Shown here piece by piece: positions 19,080 to 28,992 of a DNA stretch of 64,000 nucleotides (the stretch's first letter is position 1; each line of letters opens with the position of its first letter). The notes beneath the pieces were generated by a model. It searched no databases, had not been told where the DNA came from, and saw only the letters and a program-made list of their open reading frames with translations. The stretch covers positions 1 to 64,000 of the forward strand of contig NZ_RAQO01000005.1 in NCBI RefSeq assembly GCF_003610775.1, in the 5' to 3' direction. Origin of the DNA: Alginatibacterium sediminis (lineage in GTDB: Bacteria > Pseudomonadota > Gammaproteobacteria > Enterobacterales > Celerinatantimonadaceae). Position numbers and translations under genes: made by a program.

Positions 19080-20317
19080 GATTGATTGGCTCGGTGTTCC
19101 GTTAAAATAACGGTTCGCCGCGCTTCTAATTCAATTTTTATCTCTGCGCCTTTAAAGCCATCTTGAATCACCATTTGTACATCTACTGCTTGTGCTCGCT
19201 TAAACTGCTCGAGTAGGTAGGCAGCTTGAGGGTAGTCATCTTGATGCTCATGTATCTCGTCATTCACGCCGCGACCCAATGCATCGGCCTTACAACACGC
19301 TAGCATCAATTCAAATCGCTCCGGTTTACGCCAGGCATCACAAGCACTAAATATCTTGAGAATCGTTATCGGTTTAAGTTCTAGAGCGCTGTGGATAGTG
19401 ATGTGATACTCAGCCACCATAAGTGCCAATTGTTGATAACTGTTGGGTACTTTTAGTCGCCGACAGCAGCGCATCACCAATTTCATACCCTTGGGGCCAT
19501 GTCCATGATGTGATGGCCAGTTTTGTGGTTTGGTTAGCGCCTTGCCATAGTCATGACAAAGTGCGGCAAAGCGGGCTGTTGTTGGCAAGCCCATACGCTG
19601 CGCTTGTTGTAATACCATTAAGGTGTGGTCGCCACTATCAACCTCTGGATGCCATTTTCGAGACGCTGGAACACCAAACAAAGCTTCCAACTCGGGAAAT
19701 AGAACCTTGAGTGCATGGCATTGTCGCAAGCTGCGAAAATAGATGTGAGGCGACTGGCTTTGTAAGGCTTTTTCGGTTTCTTTCCAAACCCGCTCCGGCG
19801 TTAGTGCATCAAGCTCTCCTGACTGGCTCATGTTGCGCATTAAGGCTAGGGTTTCTGGCGCAATTTTAAAACCAAGATGATGGAAGCGCGCATGAAAGCG
19901 TGCAACTCGTAGCACACGTAAAGGATCTTCTTCAAAGGCATCGCTGACATGGCGTAGGATCTTATTGTTTAAGTCTTGTTGGCCATGATGCGGATCGATA
20001 AGTTGGCCAGCACTGTCCTTTGCAATCGCATTCACAGTGAGATCGCGTCGACACAAGTCTTGTTCTAGGCTTACGCTCGGCTCAAAGTCGCATTCAAAAC
20101 CAGTATAGCCTTGGCCTTGTTTACGTTCGGTGCGTGCGAGGGCGTATTCCTCGCCACTGGCAGGGTGCAAGAACACAGGAAAATCTTTGCCAACCTGCTG
20201 GTAACCTTGGTCGATGAGTTGAGCTGGCGTCGCGCCAACCACCACATAATCGCGGTCACTGGTTTCAATGTTTAAGAGTTGATCGCGGACAGCGCCGCCG
20301 ACTAAATAGACTTGCAT
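19076..20317 (-). CDS. cca: multifunctional CCA tRNA nucleotidyltransferase
   Basis: This enzyme adds or repairs the CCA end of tRNAs. The roughly 413-residue protein starts with [15 protein letters not shown], the exact family start, so I chose the ATG at 20317 over a GTG 24 bases upstream. Class II nucleotidyltransferase motifs are clear: [17 protein letters not shown] with the DxD pair, [22 protein letters not shown]. The C-terminal HD domain is present ([15 protein letters not shown]), so the protein is the full-length type with phosphohydrolase activity. It is adjacent to uppP and ygiM as in E. coli. Confidence 0.95.
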   Translation of the reverse strand: MQVYLVGGAVRDQLLNIETSDRDYVVVGATPAQLIDQGYQQVGKDFPVFLHPASGEEYALARTERKQGQGYTGFECDFEPSVSLEQDLCRRDLTVNAIAKDSAGQLIDPHHGQQDLNNKILRHVSDAFEEDPLRVLRVARFHARFHHLGFKIAPETLALMRNMSQSGELDALTPERVWKETEKALQSQSPHIYFRSLRQCHALKVLFPELEALFGVPASRKWHPEVDSGDHTLMVLQQAQRMGLPTTARFAALCHDYGKALTKPQNWPSHHGHGPKGMKLVMRCCRRLKVPNSYQQLALMVAEYHITIHSALELKPITILKIFSACDAWRKPERFELMLACCKADALGRGVNDEIHEHQDDYPQAAYLLEQFKRAQAVDVQMVIQDGFKGAEIKIELEARRTVILTEHRANQS

Positions 20318-20393
20318 TGATGGAGAGTTCTTTATCTTCACGTAAAGCTTGATAGTATACCAATTGATTGTCTTAGGCCTAATTCGAACCCAT

Positions 20394-22094
20394 ATGAGTT
20401 TTCAGTTTTTTAACTTAGAAGAAGCAGCGTTTAGCATTGCCCCTAATCCAAAGTATTGGTTTATGAGCGATCGCCATCAAGAAGCACTAAAGCAGCTTAT
20501 GTACGGGCTTGATAGCAAAGATCACGCGCAAAGTAGCGGTGGTTTTGTGCTTTTGACTGGCGAAGTGGGTACTGGAAAAACCACAGCCCTGCGTACTATG
20601 CTTAAGCAGTTACCCAGCCATTGTCAGCTTGCGCATATTGTGCATCCAGGTCTTAATAGCATGGAAATGCTGGCCGCTATTTGTGATGGCTTTGACATAG
20701 ACTACCAATCCAGCGATTCGCCTAAGTACTTTATTGATCTCATCGAAGCCTATTTACGTCAGCAGCATGCGGCAGACTTACAATGTATTTTGGTCATCGA
20801 TGAAGCTCAGCACCTTGGGGTTGAGAATTTAGAGTTGTTGCGCTTGTTGACTAATATAGAGACCGACGTGCAAAAGCTATTACGGGTGGTGCTCATTGGT
20901 CAACCGGAGTTACAAGCACTATTGGCACAATCAAACCTTCGTCAACTTGCACAACGAATCACAGCCCGTTATCACTTACTAGCCCTAGATAGCGATGAAA
21001 CTCAAGCTTATGTCACATTTCGTCTGCAAGTTGCAGGAGCAAACCGTACTATTTTCAGTCGAGCCGCCTTAAAGCGACTGTATTTTCATAGCGGTGGCGT
21101 GCCTCGACTAATCAATCTAATTGCTGAGCGTGCCATGCAAATTGCAGCCGACAATCAGTTGTCACGGGTTGAAGTTAAGCAGCTTTATTTGGCTGCCCAG
21201 CAAACTAACTTTTCTACACTCGATACCCAGCCATTACGCTGGTGGCCGTGGGCGCTTTGCGGGGTTACGATTGCCTGTGCGGCAGCTTTTTCAATTTCTT
21301 TGCTAAACCCTGATTTGTTCGCAGCCCTAATTAATGGCCAGCCTAAGCCCGCTATAGCTAGTGAGCCAAAACAAGTAAACGGAGCCAATCAACTATTGCT
21401 GGCCGAGTCATTGCCGGAACCTGTTTTGGATGAGCCTGTAAATCAGCTGTTTGTTATGGACGAGTCAGTGGAACTACAGTCGGTTATACAAGAAAATTGG
21501 CAATCTATTATTTTAGAATCGAATTCACAAGCGAGCGCTTTACAAAAACTGCTACGCATATGGGGCTATGAGGTCTCTTTAGCTCAAAGCAGATGTGAAT
21601 TGGTGACGACATTATCTTTACAATGTAAAGAGCAAACAAGTGATTGGCATAGCTTAAAGCAGCTTAATTACCCGGCAATTGTGAGCCTGAATATCGACGA
21701 TAACGCAGTCTATGCATTGCTTCGTCATGTGCGAGAGGGTGAATTGGAATTGTGGTTTGACCAGCAACGGGTGTTTGTTGAAGAAACCTGGTTTAAGCGC
21801 TACTGGCAGGGTCAAATGATGACACTATGGCAGCAACCAAGTGGCTTTGAAGGTTTGATTAAACCAGGAGCTCGGGGAGCTATCGTGTTCTGGCTAGAAC
21901 AGAGTTTGTCACAATTACAAAACCGCTCCCCTAGAGCCTTAAGCTACTACGACGAGCAACTTGAGGCCTCAGTCACTCAATTCCAGCTACAACATCAACT
22001 CAAAGCCGATGGCATCGTTGGTGAGCAAACCATGATTAAACTGATGCAAGCTATACAACCGCTGCAACCGCAATTGCTGGAAGGAAATTCGTAA
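20394..22094 (+). CDS. gspA: ExeA/GspA-like ATPase with peptidoglycan-binding domain
   Basis: GspA works with GspB to place the type II secretion secretin through the peptidoglycan. From the ATG at 20394 ([19 protein letters not shown], the family start) the protein has about 566 residues. An AAA ATPase domain has Walker [10 protein letters not shown] (near 55) and Walker [12 protein letters not shown] single transmembrane segment lies near residue 285. The periplasmic part contains a C39 peptidase-like stretch (about residues 375-480) without an obvious catalytic Cys/His pair. It ends with a peptidoglycan-binding type 1 repeat ([28 protein letters not shown]). It overlaps gspB by one base. 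No other secretion genes are in the window. Confidence 0.9.
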   Translation: MSFQFFNLEEAAFSIAPNPKYWFMSDRHQEALKQLMYGLDSKDHAQSSGGFVLLTGEVGTGKTTALRTMLKQLPSHCQLAHIVHPGLNSMEMLAAICDGFDIDYQSSDSPKYFIDLIEAYLRQQHAADLQCILVIDEAQHLGVENLELLRLLTNIETDVQKLLRVVLIGQPELQALLAQSNLRQLAQRITARYHLLALDSDETQAYVTFRLQVAGANRTIFSRAALKRLYFHSGGVPRLINLIAERAMQIAADNQLSRVEVKQLYLAAQQTNFSTLDTQPLRWWPWALCGVTIACAAAFSISLLNPDLFAALINGQPKPAIASEPKQVNGANQLLLAESLPEPVLDEPVNQLFVMDESVELQSVIQENWQSIILESNSQASALQKLLRIWGYEVSLAQSRCELVTTLSLQCKEQTSDWHSLKQLNYPAIVSLNIDDNAVYALLRHVREGELELWFDQQRVFVEETWFKRYWQGQMMTLWQQPSGFEGLIKPGARGAIVFWLEQSLSQLQNRSPRALSYYDEQLEASVTQFQLQHQLKADGIVGEQTMIKLMQAIQPLQPQLLEGNS

Positions 22095-22828
22095 TGCGCC
22101 AACTAGCAAGCAAAATTGTTATCGTATTGAGCGCTTGCATCACCGCTTTGGCTTTAATTTTGCTCATTGGGGTTAGCAACAAGGGCTCGCTTGGCATACG
22201 GAGCCAAGACGAAAGCGCGGCTGTTTTGAGTCAAAATACAGGCCAAGTTCTGGATAACAAGGAGTTACCAGCAGCTTCTATTTCGGAACCAAATTCGTTA
22301 ACTGTAACCAAGCCGAGCAGTTTAGACGGGGTGTTACGTATAGAAGCAATTCCTCCCTTAACTGCATCACGAGTGGATTTACAAGAGCTGAGATTTCAAC
22401 AAGCCCAAGCGCAAAACTTTGTACAAAACACTCAGGTGAAGTCGACTAACAGTGCTAGTAAGACCATTGATTTAGAACCCGTGGACAGCGGTGATGATGA
22501 TCTAAGTTTGCAGCAACGTTTTGCTTTAGCAGTTGAGTCAACCGATGGGATGGATTGGCAAGGACAAAATGAACAATCAAATGACGTTATTACACTATTT
22601 AGTCAGCTAGACCCGTCGGTTTTATCTCAACTTAGACCGATGACTTTTAATTCGCATGTATATTCTACTGACCAAGAAAGTCGCTTTGTTCGACTCAATG
22701 ATCAGCGCTTTGTTGAGGGTGACTATGTACAAGCTGGAGTTGAGCTATTAGCGATTCGCTATGACGATATTGTGCTGAGGGTGTTTGGCGTGAAGTGTCG
22801 TCTACCAGCCTTAAAAGATTGGGGTTAA
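22094..22828 (+). CDS. gspB: GspB-like general secretion pathway protein B
   Basis: This is the inner-membrane partner of GspA. The 244-residue protein has one N-terminal transmembrane segment (about residues 7-26) and a long, low-complexity polar linker. It ends with the conserved GspB domain (LSQLRPMTFNSHVYS, then RFVRLNDQRFVEGDYV and the terminal LPALKDWG). It starts at the last base of gspA. A strong hairpin follows the gene. Confidence 0.85.
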   Translation: MRQLASKIVIVLSACITALALILLIGVSNKGSLGIRSQDESAAVLSQNTGQVLDNKELPAASISEPNSLTVTKPSSLDGVLRIEAIPPLTASRVDLQELRFQQAQAQNFVQNTQVKSTNSASKTIDLEPVDSGDDDLSLQQRFALAVESTDGMDWQGQNEQSNDVITLFSQLDPSVLSQLRPMTFNSHVYSTDQESRFVRLNDQRFVEGDYVQAGVELLAIRYDDIVLRVFGVKCRLPALKDWG

Positions 22829-22861
22829 CGCTCGGGCTTTAGATTTATAGACGCAGGAAAG

Positions 22862-22895
22862 AACTTACAGCGCTGCAGGTACAGCGCTGTAAGTT
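22862..22895. terminator. strong hairpin between convergent gspB and ygiM
   Basis: A perfect 13-bp stem (AACTTACAGCGCT at 22862-22874 and AGCGCTGTAAGTT at 22883-22895) with an 8-base loop lies between two convergent genes. It is followed by TTT on the plus side and TTCTTTCC on the minus side. It probably stops transcription in both directions. Confidence 0.7.
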
Positions 22896-22899
22896 TAAA

Positions 22900-23508
22900 C
22901 TACATCCAACGTGGATCGCGTTTTTGACGTCGGGGTAGCATCGGAATTATCAATCCTAAGATCAAACCAGCGCCAGCCACAAAGCCGCCGTACATGAACC
23001 ATTTCATTAGCTGAGCTTCGTCCATCGTATCAATTTGTTGTTGCAGTTCACCATTGTGCTGGCGTAATTGCGACATTTGAGAGCTTAGGTCGGCATTGTC
23101 GATAAGCACTTTATCAAGTTCATTTTGCTGATCGACAATTGTTTTGGCTTGCTGATTTTGCTTCAGCTCACTGTTGTTTTGAAAATCGTCTAACTGTGCC
23201 TGAACTGTCGATAATGTAGCCTTCGTTGCAGCTAGTTGTGCTGCTAAGCCTTCTTCTTTATTTAAAAACTTACTTTCGACCCAGCCGGTTCGGTTGTTAG
23301 CCGTTCTTATCTGAGTGTACTTTGTTTGGGCATTGTAGTTGAGCACGGTGATTTTTTCACCGGCATTTACCGAGCCAGTAATACGGTACTCATTACTTGA
23401 ACCAGAATGCATATATACGAACAGGTCGTCGGCTATGTAACGGGATTCGGCAAAACTAACGCCGCTAATAGTGATGCCCAAAATGAGGGTCAAAATGCGA
23501 AATATCAC
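22900..23508 (-). CDS. ygiM: SH3-domain protein with coiled coil and C-terminal membrane anchor (YgiM family)
   Basis: The function is not established. I chose the GTG at 23508: AAGAGA lies before it, and it gives a clean signal peptide (IFRILTLILGITISGVSFA). Then follows a bacterial SH3 domain (RYIADDLFVYMHSG ... GWVESKFL), a coiled coil (roughly residues 85-165), and a conserved C-terminus with MKWFMYGGFVAGAGLILGLIIP and a basic RRQKRDPRWM tail. Domain order and the MxWFMYGG motif match E. coli YgiM, and the gene is next to cca as there. Confidence 0.87.
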   Translation of the reverse strand: MIFRILTLILGITISGVSFAESRYIADDLFVYMHSGSSNEYRITGSVNAGEKITVLNYNAQTKYTQIRTANNRTGWVESKFLNKEEGLAAQLAATKATLSTVQAQLDDFQNNSELKQNQQAKTIVDQQNELDKVLIDNADLSSQMSQLRQHNGELQQQIDTMDEAQLMKWFMYGGFVAGAGLILGLIIPMLPRRQKRDPRWM

Positions 23509-23597
23509 GGTAAATCTCTTTTTGCAGTTGCGGGACAATTAGGTAGCTCAGTGTACGAATTAATCCGGCAATGAGCAAACCTCAGACGGTTTCGAAG

Positions 23598-23635
23598 TTA
23601 AAAAAATAGAAAAAAGCGAGCTAATAGCTCGCTTT
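23598..23635 (-). terminator. intrinsic terminator after the phosphate transporter gene
   Basis: A 10-bp stem (AAAGCGAGCT at 23613-23622, AGCTCGCTTT at 23626-23635) with a three-base loop is followed on the minus strand by a T-rich tail. It ends the DUF47-pit transcript. Confidence 0.85.
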
Positions 23636-23661
23636 AGTCGACTAAAATGTGTTGCTTGAGT

Positions 23662-24927
23662 TTATACAAAAATCGCTTTCAAGATGTAGAAGAAAACAAT
23701 AGATAAGCCTGCACCTGCTGGCAAGGTCACGATCCAAGAAATCACAATAGAGCGCACAACCCCTAGATTAAGCGCAGCGATACCACGAGCCATACCTACG
23801 CCAAGAACGCCGCCAACCAAGGTTTGAGTGGTAGAAATTGGCAATCCAGTACCTGATGCAATTACAACGGTAGTTGCTGCTGCAAGCTCGGCGGCAAAGC
23901 CTCGGCTAGGTGTTAAGTGAGTAATACCTTTACCGATAGTCGCGATAACGCGATGTCCGAATAAAGCTAGACCGGCAACAATACCTAAGCCACCCAAAGG
24001 AAGGATCCACCAAGCAATAGCTGCTTTAGCCCCAATTTCACCATTATTTCCAACGACACTAACCACTGCAGCCAAAGGTCCAATTGCGTTTGCAACATCA
24101 TTGGAACCGTGGGCAAATGCCATACAACAAGCGGTAACAACCATAAGTACAGCGAATACTTTTTCTACGTTGTTGTAGTGCATTTCGCGGTCGGCTTCAG
24201 GGTCAATTTTCAAACGGGCAATGATAACTTTACCAATTGCAGCGACCACGATACCAACCACAACCGAAAGCATAAACCCTTCACCGGTACCAACACCAAG
24301 GCCGACGTGCTTGAGGCCTTTAGTTATAGTAACCAAGGCCATTGTGAAACCTGCTGCAAACATATACAACGGTACCCAGCGTTTAGCTGATTCTAATGGC
24401 TTTTCAGTATCAAAAATTAGCTTTTGTGCACTGATGAAAATGAAGTAAGCCACAACTCCGGAAATTGCCGGGGTAATAACCCAAGAGCCGATGATCCCGC
24501 TGACTTTACCCCAAGCCACAGCATCTGTACCTACGCCTACCGATGCAAAACCAATAATTGCGCCAATAATAGAGTGAGTGGTTGAAACCGGCCAACCATT
24601 ATACGATGCAATGAGTAGCCAAGTGCCTGCTGCAAGTAGCGCAGCAATCATGCCAATAACGAGTAATTCGGGGTGAGGAATAAACGCATTTGCGTCGATT
24701 ATTCCTTTTCGTACAGTATCCGTTACAGCACCACCGGCTAAATATGCGCCCGCAAATTCGAATATCATTGCGATAATGATGGCTTGCTTAATGGTGATAG
24801 CATTTGAGCCAACGGAGGTTCCCATTGCGTTAGCAACATCGTTTGCACCGATGCCCCACGCCATAACGAAACCAAAAAGAGCTGCGATAACCACCAGAGT
24901 GGTACCGTGAGTAGCAAGTATTTCCAT
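23662..24927 (-). CDS. pit: inorganic phosphate transporter, PiT family
   Basis: This is a low-affinity phosphate carrier of the inner membrane. The 421-residue protein has about ten to eleven hydrophobic segments. Each half holds the PiT signature: WGIGANDVANAMGTSVGS near the N-terminus and AHGSNDVANAIGPLAAVV in the second half. The motifs GWPVSTTHSIIGAIIGF and GLPISTTQTLVGGVLGVG are also duplicated. It lies 19 bases downstream of a DUF47 gene, the usual partner. Whether phosphate or another anion is carried cannot be told from sequence alone. Confidence 0.93.
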   Translation of the reverse strand: MEILATHGTTLVVIAALFGFVMAWGIGANDVANAMGTSVGSNAITIKQAIIIAMIFEFAGAYLAGGAVTDTVRKGIIDANAFIPHPELLVIGMIAALLAAGTWLLIASYNGWPVSTTHSIIGAIIGFASVGVGTDAVAWGKVSGIIGSWVITPAISGVVAYFIFISAQKLIFDTEKPLESAKRWVPLYMFAAGFTMALVTITKGLKHVGLGVGTGEGFMLSVVVGIVVAAIGKVIIARLKIDPEADREMHYNNVEKVFAVLMVVTACCMAFAHGSNDVANAIGPLAAVVSVVGNNGEIGAKAAIAWWILPLGGLGIVAGLALFGHRVIATIGKGITHLTPSRGFAAELAAATTVVIASGTGLPISTTQTLVGGVLGVGMARGIAALNLGVVRSIVISWIVTLPAGAGLSIVFFYILKAIFV

Positions 24928-24946
24928 GGGATTTACCTGTTCGTTC

Positions 24947-25624
24947 CTAAGCTTTAAAAATCATAAGTTCGAGTCGTGCACCTACGCGTTGAGCCTGATC
25001 GGCAAGCGTGCCTACTGTCTCTAAGAGATGGTAGAGGAACATAACATCGATAGGATTTAGTTGGTCTTCCAAAGCTTTTAAGCTTCGGCGCAACTGTATT
25101 TGTTGGCTGTCCGTATCGTCTTCGATAGCTTCAAGCTTATTGATCATTTTCTCAACGACGAAAACTTCACGACCTCTAAAACCCGTTTCGAGTAATTCTT
25201 CTAGCTCGTTAATGGCCTCTCTAGCCATCTGGGTTGCATCAAGGTTGCGTTTCACGTACGCCATGAAAACGGGTTGAATGGATTCTGGAATTTCTAGTCG
25301 ACGTCCTAAAACTCGACCCGATAAATCTTTTGCTTTGTTAGCAATACGATCTTGATGGGTAATGAGTTCAAGTAAATCAGTTCGCTCAACGGGCATGAAT
25401 ATGCCACTAGGCAAGTTGAGACGAATGTCTCGTTTCATTTTATCAGCGTCTTTCTCGAGAGAAGAGATAACAACTCGCTGTGCAGCTGCTTCGTCCCAAT
25501 CGCTGTTGAAGACTGCTTCAAAGAATGGCACTAGGGCTTCACAACATTTCTGAACTTTATCTATATGTTCTTCGAGTGGTTTTATCGGCGATTTCGCAAA
25601 TAAACCCATGATTGTATTCGACAT
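24947..25624 (-). CDS. DUF47 / PhoU-like regulator of phosphate transport
   Basis: This 225-residue all-helical protein belongs to the DUF47 (TIGR00153) family, which is related to PhoU. Visible family features are MGLFAKSPIKPLEEHIDKV, a metal-binding-type EKDADKMKRDIRLNL stretch, and LPSGIFMPVERTDLLELI. It is the first gene of a two-gene unit with the PiT transporter and probably modulates it. An AGGA ribosome site precedes the ATG. Confidence 0.88.
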   Translation of the reverse strand: MSNTIMGLFAKSPIKPLEEHIDKVQKCCEALVPFFEAVFNSDWDEAAAQRVVISSLEKDADKMKRDIRLNLPSGIFMPVERTDLLELITHQDRIANKAKDLSGRVLGRRLEIPESIQPVFMAYVKRNLDATQMAREAINELEELLETGFRGREVFVVEKMINKLEAIEDDTDSQQIQLRRSLKALEDQLNPIDVMFLYHLLETVGTLADQAQRVGARLELMIFKA

Positions 25625-25790
25625 AAGCTGAGTCCTGATTATCGATCAAACAATATTATTAAAACGAGGCGCATGTTAACTTAAGTTTTAGGCCATGCAA
25701 GCACTTTCCGCGAGTTTCTTCCATGTTAAACATGTATCGCGGGAAAATCATTTGCTTATTCGTAGGTTAGCAGTTTTCGAGAAATTATGT

Positions 25791-27341
25791 ATGAGTGATG
25801 AAATAGAGATTAAATTTTTGTGTCGAGGTCAACAAATCGACAATTTACAGCAAATTTTAAGTCAATGGTCTGTTCTTGAACAACAGCAATTGAGTCTACG
25901 CAATGCGTATTTTGATACCCCATCAATGCAGTTTCGCAAATGGAAAATGGGCCTTAGAATTCGAAGCAGTGAACTCGAAAATACCCAAACGATTAAAACT
26001 GCGGGTAAAGTTATCGGCGGCATACATCAACGACCAGAATACAATTTTAGTATTGATGGCGATCGTCCTGATTTAAGCTTGTTTAACGACGAGATTTGGC
26101 CTAAAAGTGCAAACATCGAACTCATGCAATCGCAATTAGCGGTCTTATTTGCAACTGACTTTGTCCGACAGCGCTGGTTAATTGAGTTTTCTAACTCCAC
26201 GATTGAAATAGCTTATGATCAAGGATCTATCGTCGTCGACCAGCGAAGTAGCGCAATTAATGAGATTGAACTTGAGCTAATCAGCGGTAATGTTGACGAT
26301 TTGTTTTTATTGGCTGATTCAGTTGCGCTACTAGATGGACTGCGCTTATCCAACGTTAGTAAAGCGCAGCGCGGATATGCCCTTGCAGCTCAGTCGCTGC
26401 CAGTACTCAATGCAAAGACCATAGCTTCGATCCCTTTACAAGGCTTCAGAGATAGTCAAAGTGTTGATAAGGCCTTGTTGGAACGCTGTTTTAGCACGTG
26501 GCAATACAATGAGAATGCAGTGGCTGCAGCCATGCAAGAGTATGGCCATGAGAACGATAGCAATAGAGTTAGTCATCAAACCGTACTGAGCTTACTGCAA
26601 GGTCTGCAAGAATCGATGCAAGCATGTGCGCTTTGTTTATCCTTATTACCCAATGACAAAAGTACACAAGAAACCAGCCAACAATTGACGACTTATCTTG
26701 AACGCTTTCATGTCATTAATGATGCGCAGCAGTATTGGTATTTAATTGAAAACCAAGAATATTTGTTTCGCGGGCTCAGCACAAAGCAACATTTAAACGA
26801 GATCATCGAGCAACGCTTGTTAGAGCTTGATTTATGGAATAAAACTACCCAAAACATCTACAGTACCCAGCACTGCCAGTTAGTGTTGGCCATGACCAAA
26901 CTTATATACTCGGCTTCGTCCCAAACTAGCATTGAGTCTGTTCAGGAGTCTGATTTTAGCGTAACAGCGTATCTATCCAGCTTGCAATCACGCATGCAAT
27001 CAAGGAACAAGCTACTTTCTGACACGCAAACACAGTTTAGTGATGCTGAGCTTTTTGCTTCGCAGCTTAGTATCAAAGATAGCTTAATCTTGAGTCAGCT
27101 CAGTGCCGCGTGGTTTGATGATGCGCAAGTTCAATCCTACCTACTTTCTTGGCAAGACGTGTTAGCCGGAATCGAAGAGCTAGTTGCTTATCAGAACTTA
27201 CAAGATGTGCTTGGTACAAATGAAGAAGATAAAAAACAGAGTTCCACCACGCAATGGTATCAACACAAACATTTGAGTTTGCAAAAAGCGGTGTTATTTA
27301 GTCGCCAGCAAGCTGTATTGAATAGTAATTTTTGGATATAA
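25791..27341 (+). CDS. ygiF: CYTH-CHAD protein, inorganic triphosphatase-like (YgiF family)
   Basis: E. coli YgiF hydrolyses inorganic triphosphate. From the ATG at 25791 the protein has 516 residues. It starts with SDEIEIKFL, the ExExK metal-binding strand of the CYTH tunnel fold. Other tunnel residues follow in YFDTPSMQFRKWKMGLRIR and QTIKTAG. The C-terminal part (about residue 235 on) is a helical CHAD-type domain with diverged sequence, possibly binding polyphosphate. Upstream residues read in frame are poor and lack a ribosome site, so I left them out. The position near glnE is conserved with E. coli. The next gene starts 4 bases later. Confidence 0.85.
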   Translation: MSDEIEIKFLCRGQQIDNLQQILSQWSVLEQQQLSLRNAYFDTPSMQFRKWKMGLRIRSSELENTQTIKTAGKVIGGIHQRPEYNFSIDGDRPDLSLFNDEIWPKSANIELMQSQLAVLFATDFVRQRWLIEFSNSTIEIAYDQGSIVVDQRSSAINEIELELISGNVDDLFLLADSVALLDGLRLSNVSKAQRGYALAAQSLPVLNAKTIASIPLQGFRDSQSVDKALLERCFSTWQYNENAVAAAMQEYGHENDSNRVSHQTVLSLLQGLQESMQACALCLSLLPNDKSTQETSQQLTTYLERFHVINDAQQYWYLIENQEYLFRGLSTKQHLNEIIEQRLLELDLWNKTTQNIYSTQHCQLVLAMTKLIYSASSQTSIESVQESDFSVTAYLSSLQSRMQSRNKLLSDTQTQFSDAELFASQLSIKDSLILSQLSAAWFDDAQVQSYLLSWQDVLAGIEELVAYQNLQDVLGTNEEDKKQSSTTQWYQHKHLSLQKAVLFSRQQAVLNSNFWI

Positions 27342-27345
27342 GATT

Positions 27346-28140
27346 ATGGTATCTGAGTCTATCTATTATTCGAAACAGCTGCTTGGCTCCTTATTGATGC
27401 CTAGTAGTTTGTTGTTTTTGTTGATTATCAGCTGTCTTTATTTGCTATATAGAGAACGTTATAAAGCGGCAAAGAGGCGCCTGCTACTCACTATAACGCT
27501 GATGTATTTGTTCTCGACCGGCATGATAGGTGGCCACTTACTGGGGTATTGGGAACACAAGTATGCGCCATTAGTTGAGACCGGTGAGCTTGATTACATC
27601 GTGGTACTTGGCGGCTACCATAATCTAGCGCGCGGAGAAGTACTTACCAATGCTTTAAATGATAGTTCAGCAAGGCGTATAGTCGAGGCATTGCGTCTTG
27701 CTCAGCTCTCTCCCAATGCCAAAATTGTATTCTCAGGTGGGATGCCAGACAAGTTTGGGCTCAGTCATGCACAATATATGGCTAAGGCCGCTGCCCTATT
27801 AGGTGTAGATCCTCTGCGAACTAGAATCAATGATATGACTCTTGATACAGCTGATGAAGCAAGGCGATTTAAACTAAGCTATGGAAGCAGTAATCTTCGA
27901 TTTGCCTTAGTTAGCGATGCTTCTCATATACCCCGAGCGATGCGCTTGTTCCAAGCACAAGGCTTAGATCCAATTGCTGCGCCCTGTAATTACAAAACGG
28001 CAAGCAATCAAAATCGTTGGAACCGGCACGCGTTTTGGCCTAGAGCTAGTCACCTTGTAAACCTTCGAACAGCATGGTACGAGACCTTAGGTAACGCGTG
28101 GGTTTGGCTAAGCCTTAATTTTTTCCCCGCTAAGGCTTAG
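27346..28140 (+). CDS. ElyC/SanA/YdcF family membrane protein (DUF218)
   Basis: This 264-residue protein has two N-terminal transmembrane segments (about residues 14-35 and 45-65) followed by a DUF218 domain. Motifs are LDYIVVLGGYH, SARRIVEALRLAQ, IVFSGGMPDKFG, DMTLDTADEAR and LVSDASHIPRAMRLF. The architecture fits E. coli ElyC, which affects peptidoglycan and polysaccharide lipid-carrier metabolism at low temperature. The specific role here is inferred. It is probably cotranscribed with ygiF (4-base gap) and converges on the channel gene with a one-base gap. Confidence 0.82.
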   Translation: MVSESIYYSKQLLGSLLMPSSLLFLLIISCLYLLYRERYKAAKRRLLLTITLMYLFSTGMIGGHLLGYWEHKYAPLVETGELDYIVVLGGYHNLARGEVLTNALNDSSARRIVEALRLAQLSPNAKIVFSGGMPDKFGLSHAQYMAKAAALLGVDPLRTRINDMTLDTADEARRFKLSYGSSNLRFALVSDASHIPRAMRLFQAQGLDPIAAPCNYKTASNQNRWNRHAFWPRASHLVNLRTAWYETLGNAWVWLSLNFFPAKA

Positions 28141-28141
28141 C

Positions 28142-28903
28142 TTAAGACTCCGACTCTTGTTTTTTCTCAGTTGAAGACGGGTTATTAACCATAGCTCGGA
28201 GTTCTTGGATTTCTTTAATCAGTAGTTTATTTTGCTTAGATTGAAAGTGCATTAATTCTTCGAGCCGGTGCTCTGCACGTTTATTGGTTTTTAGTACCAT
28301 CGACGAAACCAAGCCAGACAAGATACCAAAGGTTCCGACACCAGCGCAGATTAAAATCCCACCGACAATGCGTCCGAAAGTACTGACCGGGTAGAGGTCA
28401 CCATAACCGACAGTAGACACCGTGACTAATGACCACCATAAGGCGTCTATACCGGTGTTTATTTTACTTGCTGGGTTATGCTCCTCGGCAATAAGGATGG
28501 CAACAGAGCCCAAAATGATCACCATTGCAACCATCAGCAGTACTCCGGCGGCAGTCATATCACGGACGTTATTATCAATCTTATGGCGTGCTTGTTGACG
28601 ACGATAAATGCGAAACATACGCACAATTAGAAATACCCGCAAGAATCGAGTGGCTCCGATTATTGGGATGCTTGCAACAAAATCAATCCAGTGACTTTTT
28701 AGATAGTCCCATTTGCTCTCTGAACTCAACAATTGCCCAAAAAAGTGTGACATGAAAATGAGGCAAATCATGGTGTCGAGTGCGATCAGAAGCTGCCAAA
28801 GTTCTATATCATCATCAACGAGATAGCTTGCGATTACGATGATAATCGCTACGATTGAGAGCAGAAACATGACCACATCCATGGCCGATTGTTTTTTTGA
28901 CAT
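28142..28903 (-). CDS. voltage-gated-type potassium channel
   Basis: This 253-residue ion channel has a six-segment voltage-gated architecture. S1-S4 span about residues 8-110, with a short arginine-rich S4-like part (TRFLRVFLIVRMFRIYRR). S5 is followed by a pore loop with the K+ filter STVGYGDLYP near residue 168, then S6. A cytoplasmic C-terminal coiled coil (FQSKQNKLLIKEIQELRAMV) may assemble the tetramer. AGGGA precedes the ATG. Confidence 0.9.
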   Translation of the reverse strand: MSKKQSAMDVVMFLLSIVAIIIVIASYLVDDDIELWQLLIALDTMICLIFMSHFFGQLLSSESKWDYLKSHWIDFVASIPIIGATRFLRVFLIVRMFRIYRRQQARHKIDNNVRDMTAAGVLLMVAMVIILGSVAILIAEEHNPASKINTGIDALWWSLVTVSTVGYGDLYPVSTFGRIVGGILICAGVGTFGILSGLVSSMVLKTNKRAEHRLEELMHFQSKQNKLLIKEIQELRAMVNNPSSTEKKQESES

Positions 28904-28992
28904 AAAAATCCCTGTGCTTGGCTATGTTCAGCTAACAAATAATGTAGCAAACTTAGACGCATAGCAAAATCCAAACTAGGAATGGTTGCCGT

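Noticed and set aside
25695-25790. 32-residue extension of the CYTH-CHAD protein
   Set aside because: The ExExK strand of CYTH proteins is at the extreme N-terminus, which fits only the ATG at 25791.
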